DNA from: Escallonia rubra | Lineage: Eukaryota; Streptophyta; Magnoliopsida; Escalloniales; Escalloniaceae | Length of the DNA stretch: 64,000 nucleotides | Direction of reading: 5' to 3' | NCBI GenBank assembly: GCA_033065855.1 | Contig: JAVXUO010002024.1 | Location: forward strand, 39,006-103,005 | Shown here: piece after piece, positions 58,641-64,000 of the stretch | Layout: each line of letters opens with the position of its first letter | How positions within the stretch are numbered: position 1 is the first letter of the stretch | Notes under the pieces: generated by a model | Databases searched by the model: none | Told to the model about the DNA's origin: nothing | What the model saw: the letters and a program-made list of their open reading frames with translations, nothing else | Program-made: the position numbers and the translations under genes

Positions 58641-60121
58641 CACGATGGTAAAACGACCACAGGTCAGGTATCATTTGGTAATTAGCCTTGACCGCTTGAG
58701 TCGCGTCTTAACAACAGAGGTAAATGGAATGAATGCCTTATTCGAAATATATTTCCGAACCACATTTCAGAGTAAATCCTGGATATCTATATTTCTCAAG
58801 GGGGATTTCCAGATCGTCTTTTGTGGACAGCTACAATAGATGGCCGGTTTTCAGTACCGCTTATACTAGGCTCTACAACAATCTCAATCTGAATGCATCA
58901 CCATCTTCTGCACCGGTATGAATACAACAATATGGTCTTGGTTATGGAAACTGCCTATTCTTTCGAAACTACAATTCTTCATATGGTTGCTTTTATGGAA
59001 TCGGTTACCATTGCTCAATTGCTTGTCTCAGAAATGTATTCAACTGGACGTCCGTTGTCCTGTCTGTCATCATCAGGACGAGGAAACAGTGGATCATTTA
59101 TTCTATTCATGCACATCTCTTCAAATGATCTGGGCAGAGGGCGGTTTAGACATCATCACGTCTATTCCCATCCCCTCCTTCAAAGAATGGCTAATAGCTT
59201 GGATAACTCCCTCTCAAAACTCCAAAGCCATGAATCCAAATCTTCAAACATTATTTTTTACCATTCTCTGGTCTATCTAGCTTTTTCGCAATGAGGTTGT
59301 CTTCCAAGATCATACCCAATCTCCAAATCCAAGAACCATTCTTTCCAAATCAGCCACTTTAAGTTCTCAAATCCTCAATAAATTGCACAAAGTCCACCAC
59401 CAAATCTCGACTATTCCCCAAACACCCGTCCTAGCTTGTATATATCACATCTCTCCTTCACTCAAACACTTCTTCTCCAAATTTTCCACCTTTCTTCCAA
59501 TAAAGAGTGAAACCATAGATGATCCATTATTCTTTCAGAATCGATGTCTTGCGTCAATTATTATTTATTTTCAAGTGGCATTCAATAAAGACACACGCAC
59601 AGCGGAGCTAGATATTCTAGCCAATTCAGAGGAAGGCATTTTAATTGGACAATGTCGGCATTCATATCTTACATCTGATCCTCTTGAAGCAGAAGCACTC
59701 TCCTTACTATATATCTGTCAATGGGCGTTACAGCAAGATTTATTTAACATTACTTTATTTTCTAACTCGAATTTTCTTTTTTCTCAGATCGCCGGACGTG
59801 AGGTTATATCAGTTAGGATGCTACCCACCTTTTTTTGTATCTACCAGACATGTACTCTGTTCCACCGATGCTTCCTCACATCCGTTTAGTTTGTCTCCTC
59901 ATGAGCTACCCAATCTTTTGTCATATGACTATGTCCAGGTGTTTTTTTGTTCACTAGCAGCCTATAGAAATAAGACTGTGAAGCAGTAAGAAAGACAGGA
60001 TGGGGTCTCCACTGTGAGAGAAATTTTGTTGTAATTAGTTAGATCTCAGTATATACATACAAACTCTGTTTTCTTTACTTTTGATGAAACTCACTTTTAA
60101 CCCAAAAAACAACAACAACAG
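58640..60121 (+). mobile_element. LINE 3' fragment (zf-RVT plus RNase H-like region)
   Basis: Plus-strand remnants of the end of a plant LINE ORF2. The zf-RVT region at about 58918-59280 has LPILSKLQFFIWLLLWNRLP, then CPVCHHQDEETVDHLFYSC. A diverged RNase H-like region lies at about 59560-59810 (LTSDPLEAEALSLLYICQWA, then LFSNSNFLFSQIAG). Frames shift several times. The end near 60097-60121 is A-rich with caacaacaac, consistent with a LINE tail. The upstream RT and ORF1 are missing, so it is a 5'-truncated dead copy. Confidence 0.75.
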
Positions 60122-62091
60122 AGGCTGACTTCGCCAAGCCCAATATTGTTTTAGGGTGGCAGCAAGGTAAATAATATCTGGCCCAGCCCAACTTTCTTTC
60201 CAGTTGCTGTATCCTTTCTTGGCCCATCCTTTCTATAAATATTTATATTTGGTTGCATGTAGAATAGTGAAGTCCTCAAAATGAACGGTCCCAAAAAGAA
60301 AAAACAAAAAAGGGCATTCAATGACATATCGTAATAAATAGGAGGGTAAATTATTATTATCTTTTGGTCAAACATATTTTTTCAAAAATATTAAGAATCC
60401 TAAATAACAAAAGTGTGGTTTATGATTTAAACAATTTTTTTTTCTTTTTGAGGTTGTAAAAAACACTTTGCATTTTCTGTCAAACACCACACTTACCTGT
60501 TTTAAGCTACCTAAAAAAAAAATGTTTGAGCAGTCTATAATTAATGCCAAACACTATCTAAATTGTGATTTATTGGTTCAAATACCTTTTCGAGAAACAA
60601 GTTTGACCAATAAAAGAACTAGATTACACATTTGGTACACAAAACAATAACTTACCTAGAACATATTTGGGATCGATTATCAAAAACAGTTTTTGGATTG
60701 ATAGAAATGGAAACAATTTTCAAAAAACAATTTTACTCATTTTTTATTTTTTATTTGGTAAAAGTTATAGAAACACTTGCTAAAAGTTGTGTAAGGTACT
60801 TGGGTAAAAGTGCCGTGTAAAAAAATAACCCCAAAGTACATCGAAAACATGCAAGATTTTTAATATTTTCGTTAACAAAAAAATTCAAGATAAGTAAACC
60901 ATATATTTTGTTACTATTTCTTCACACTCTTGCATATGATTATATTCCCTATGTCTATTTTTTAATATATCTTCATAATAAGAATAAAGAAACCCTAAAA
61001 TGAACAGACTCAAATTAAGTAAAATAAAAAAATGTGAGGTAATCTAGTACTTTTGTTGGTCAAACTTGTTTCACCAAAGTGTTTATTACCATAAATCACA
61101 AAAATATGGTTTATGATTTTAAACATTTATTTTGTTTCCAGAAGGTGTTTTAAACACTTATAAATTTTGCCAAACACCACATAAACATGTTTTGTTTGAA
61201 ACAGATTTGACCGCTATAGAATTAATCACAAACACCCTTCTAGTTTCTTAATCTCTTCTTTTGATCTTTAGACATTATTTGAGAATAAAAATGAACTTTT
61301 TGGGTCATATTAAAGACACCATTGATTAGATGATGACCGATATTTCCTCCATCCCTAATTAATTGATCGTGTTTAACTTGCACACCTATTTAGGATATGA
61401 ATTATATTTTATGAGTTTCTTATTCTATCCCAAAAGAGAGAAAGAGAGAAGGAAGGAAGAAGTGGGTCACAAATGCGTTGGTGGATGATTAAATGTGAGA
61501 AAAATATAATTAAAAAAAAAGTCAAGAAGGGAAAATATGAAAAAACATTGCTTGGATCTTTCTTAATTTGAAAAGTTGATCATTTTTTTAGGGACAGCCC
61601 AAAAATAAATTATGATTAATTTTTAGGAGTGGAGGGAGTATTAGATTAGTTTCACTAGTACTATAACGATATAAAAACCACATGTTTACTAGAATCGGAA
61701 GTGGGAGATGCGTAGTTACCCTTTTCTTTGGCTCTTTGCACTAATGTTCAAAGTTAATTATTACTCGGTTAGAATTTTGTCTAGTAATGTATCACAAAAA
61801 ATTAGAGGTAATCTAATAATAAAGCGATTAAGAAATAGTCATAAATATAGTTTTGTGTATTTTAATGTTTTTTAAAGATATTTAGAATCTTGCATGTTCT
61901 TCCATGCTCTTCTTTATCTTTTATTTTCTCATCAAAACAATCATTACAAATATCTTTCACAGTTTTCAGCAAGTGCTTAACAACTTATGCCAAATGAAAA
62001 CTGATTCTGCTAAAAATTAATCACAATTACTTTTTGAGTTGTTTTCCTTCAAGTATCAATTTTAAGGGCTCTTATTTGGATAACTAAGGTA
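60122..62091. other. AT-rich intergenic DNA
   Basis: Low-complexity AT-rich sequence with repeated phrases such as caaacacca and cacttttgttggtcaaac, perhaps old MITE debris. No supported coding sequence or element termini. Confidence 0.4.
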
Positions 62092-62455
62092 GCGTTTGGT
62101 AACACTTTCAGTTTTGATTTTCTGCTTCCAAAAAAATCAAAAATCAAAACCAGTTAAATTTATTTTTTTTTACAAAAACAAATGGGAGTTTGATTACTCA
62201 GTTTTACTTTTGAGTTTTTTCTTAGTGTTTGATTACCCAGATTTTATTTTGAGTTTTTTCTTTGGTGGTGGTTTGCGGTGGCGGTGGTGAGGCGTGGCGG
62301 TAGCCGACGGTGGTGGTGGCTGCCGACAGTCGCCGGTAGCCAGCGGTGGTCGCCGGCCGGCGGTGGCTACTGGCGGTGGGAGGGTGGTCTCAAAATAAAA
62401 ATCAAAACTGAAAACTCATTTCTAGAGTTTTCAAAAACAGCTTTGTTTTAAAAAT
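62092..62455. mobile_element. Relative of the 18.4-kb MITE
   Basis: Begins gtagcgtttggtaacac, resembling the inner inverted repeat of the 18418-19181 element. It shares the poly-T arm with gtttgattac, the core start ggtggtttgcggtggcggtgg, a shortened GC-rich core (tgccgacagtcgccggtagc) and the right arm aaaaatcaaaactgaaaac. The right terminal repeat is not clear and no target duplication was found, so the right boundary is provisional. Confidence 0.6.
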
Positions 62456-62469
62456 AGCCTTGTACATTA

Positions 62470-62850
62470 TTGATATGAATGTTTTAATCCTCATCACATT
62501 ATCCTATCCCAAAAATATCTCTGTTTTCAAAATATCTCGGTTATCCTATCCCAAAATATCTCTGTTTTAAAAAACAGCCTTATTTTAAACTCATTTCTAG
62601 AGTAACAGCCTTGTACAATAAAACTCGATACCAGCTTTCAATGTTATTTTATTGAAGTAAACAGCCAACCACAAGGAGATTGGTGTCAAGCTTCCACTGG
62701 AGCACAGTATAGGGTTCTTGTGAAACGAAAAAATTAACTTACCTTTTCCATCAAGGAGCGGTTGTGTCACTGCTTCGGTTACTCTGGAAACAGAGATATT
62801 TTGGGATAGGATATAGATGTTATCAATAATGTGATGAGGATTAAAAGTTT
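62470..62850. repeat. Inverted repeat, about 50-60 bp arms
   Basis: The left arm (62478-62527) contains ttaatcctcatcacattatc, then ctatcccaaaaatatctctg. The right arm (62787-62849) contains the reverse complement, cagagatattttgggatagg, then aatgtgatgaggattaa, with about 15 extra bases in the middle. A partial second copy of the left arm is at 62540-62570. Origin unknown; foldback or MITE debris is possible. Confidence 0.65.
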
Positions 62851-62964
62851 CCTATCGAAAGAGTAGATTATTTTGATTTATTCAGATGCACCAAACTATG
62901 GAAAGAATTTGGGTGGTCTTAGAGAGCTTCAGGCTTATGTGTTTTGGTTTACTAATCCAAGCTA

Positions 62965-63575
62965 TCAGCCATTTCTTTTAAGAGGATCTAATGTCATTAG
63001 TACAGATACCAGTCGGCCGCCCACGGAACCATAAGGGTCGAACAACGCTGCATCTAAGGAAAAGATGATCCAATGTTCGGGAAGGCTCAGGCATAGTGGG
63101 CAGAGATCCGAAGCAAAGATATGTATGTTATATAGGCGTGTGAGTAAGGGTAGTCTGTCCCAAAGAAGTTGCCACATTACGAAAATCAGTTTTTGAGGGA
63201 TGGGTAAAGCCCACAACTTCTCCCATAATTGTGGGGTAAGAGTGAGAGTATTGATCCAAGGTTCCCGAACTTAAGGAATTCGCTCTTTTGTTATAAAGCA
63301 TTAGATATGCAGAGACAACGGAGAATTTCCCTGACTTGGTTCCAAACCATACTCTTGTATCTTCAATTGGATGAGCAGATATATGGACAGCCAGAACTTG
63401 GATCGCAGCATCCAGAGGGAATTAATACTGATTGGACAAGCTCTTTATTCCAAGCATTATTCCGGATTAGATCCTTTGCGATGCTTACCGTATCAAAGGA
63501 TGTTTGCAAATTTTGTGGTAGGTGTTCGTGCAGTACGAGGACTCCATCGATCATTCCCATTAGCTATTAAACACC
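62965..63575 (-). mobile_element. LINE fragment, minus strand
   Basis: Minus-strand frames carry the zf-RVT region (LPIPQKLIFVMWQLLWDRLP, then FASDLCPLC) at 62965-63216. Upstream of it on that strand is the linker that usually precedes it (AKDLIRNNAWNKELVQSVL) at about 63560-63400. Stops and frameshifts interrupt the reading. It is a different copy from the plus-strand LINE at 58.6-60.1 kb. Confidence 0.65.
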
Positions 63576-64000
63576 TCGTTCAAATCGTGATCTACTATTT
63601 GGTATTTTGCCACACTACCTCTACTTTCAACAAGTTTTATTTAAATATCTTTCATAATTTTCAATTGATTATGTTTACAATGATTTAAACTTAATTTTAA
63701 TAAATGATATAATTTAATAAAAAAAAGTAACTTTTGATAATCAAAATCAGAGGTGTGGGACCTTTCGAACGAGATAATTATAGGATAGAGTTTTATAGGC
63801 ATCATCACGGGTTGTTTTGTTCATGATGAGTCGTCCTACACACCCTCAGCTTGCCTTATTTGTGCACTATAAAGTTACATGCCTTGCTAAAATTGGACGT
63901 GCTCAAGTGCAAAGCTTCTTTGAGTGGTTGATTTCAATTGAAGTTGACAACTTGTACTGGCCGCTTGAATTTAGCCATTTCTGTGTACCAGGCCAAAAGG
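63576..64000. other. Unassigned sequence at the window end
   Basis: AT-rich to about 63740, then more balanced sequence running off the window. No domain, splice pattern or repeat boundary could be assigned. Confidence 0.35.

Overview
The window is nuclear DNA of a flowering plant, most likely a eudicot. It is AT-rich, its genes are split by short GT-AG (and some GC-AG) introns, and it carries plant-type Copia elements primed by initiator-Met tRNA, LINE tails, Helitrons and a Harbinger-type MITE. The genus cannot be fixed from the sequence alone. All exon boundaries were derived by eye from splice signals, reading-frame closure and comparison between the duplicated copies.

Layout. 1-2.0 kb is AT-rich intergenic DNA. 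From 2.0 to 45 kb lies a tandem array of serine carboxypeptidase-like (SCPL) genes: copy 1 (4343-8782), copy 2 (14826-18329), copy 3 (28988-33293) and copy 4 (38843-44159). Copies 1, 3 and 4 each have 14 exons with the same exon lengths, a closed 466-codon frame including the stop, a signal peptide and a complete Ser-Asp-His triad. Copy 2 is a chimera. Its exons 1-10 come from a copy-4-like gene and its last exon from a copy-1-like gene; exons 11-13, which carry the catalytic Asp, are missing.

The array was reshuffled by a complex rearrangement. Segment X (8588-11135) is repeated as X' (18135-21535), and between them sits Y (11133-18127), a near-identical duplicate of Y' (35165-42150). The junctions show microhomology and a small templated insertion. 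Transposons mark the history: a Copia LTR that predates the X duplication, a MITE present only in X', a mini-Helitron shared by Y and Y', and a Helitron found only in intron 12 of copy 4. Between copies 2 and 3 sit two decayed Copia elements fused in opposite orientations and a tandem TRIM-like element.

From 46.5 to 56 kb are two tandem MRS2/CorA-type magnesium transporter genes. The first (46570-52115, 492 aa) looks intact. The second (53378-55998) has an in-frame stop just before its membrane domain. At 57.2-58.1 kb is a small three-exon gene for a predicted thylakoid-lumen protein (119 aa, PsaN-like). The last 6 kb holds LINE remnants, a MITE relative and an inverted repeat.

Function. The SCPL proteins are probably secreted or vacuolar enzymes, either acyltransferases of specialised metabolism or peptidases. 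The MRS2 proteins move Mg2+ across membranes. No functional link between the two groups is visible. No clearly novel system was found; the most notable items are the chimeric SCPL copy 2 and the rearrangement that created it.
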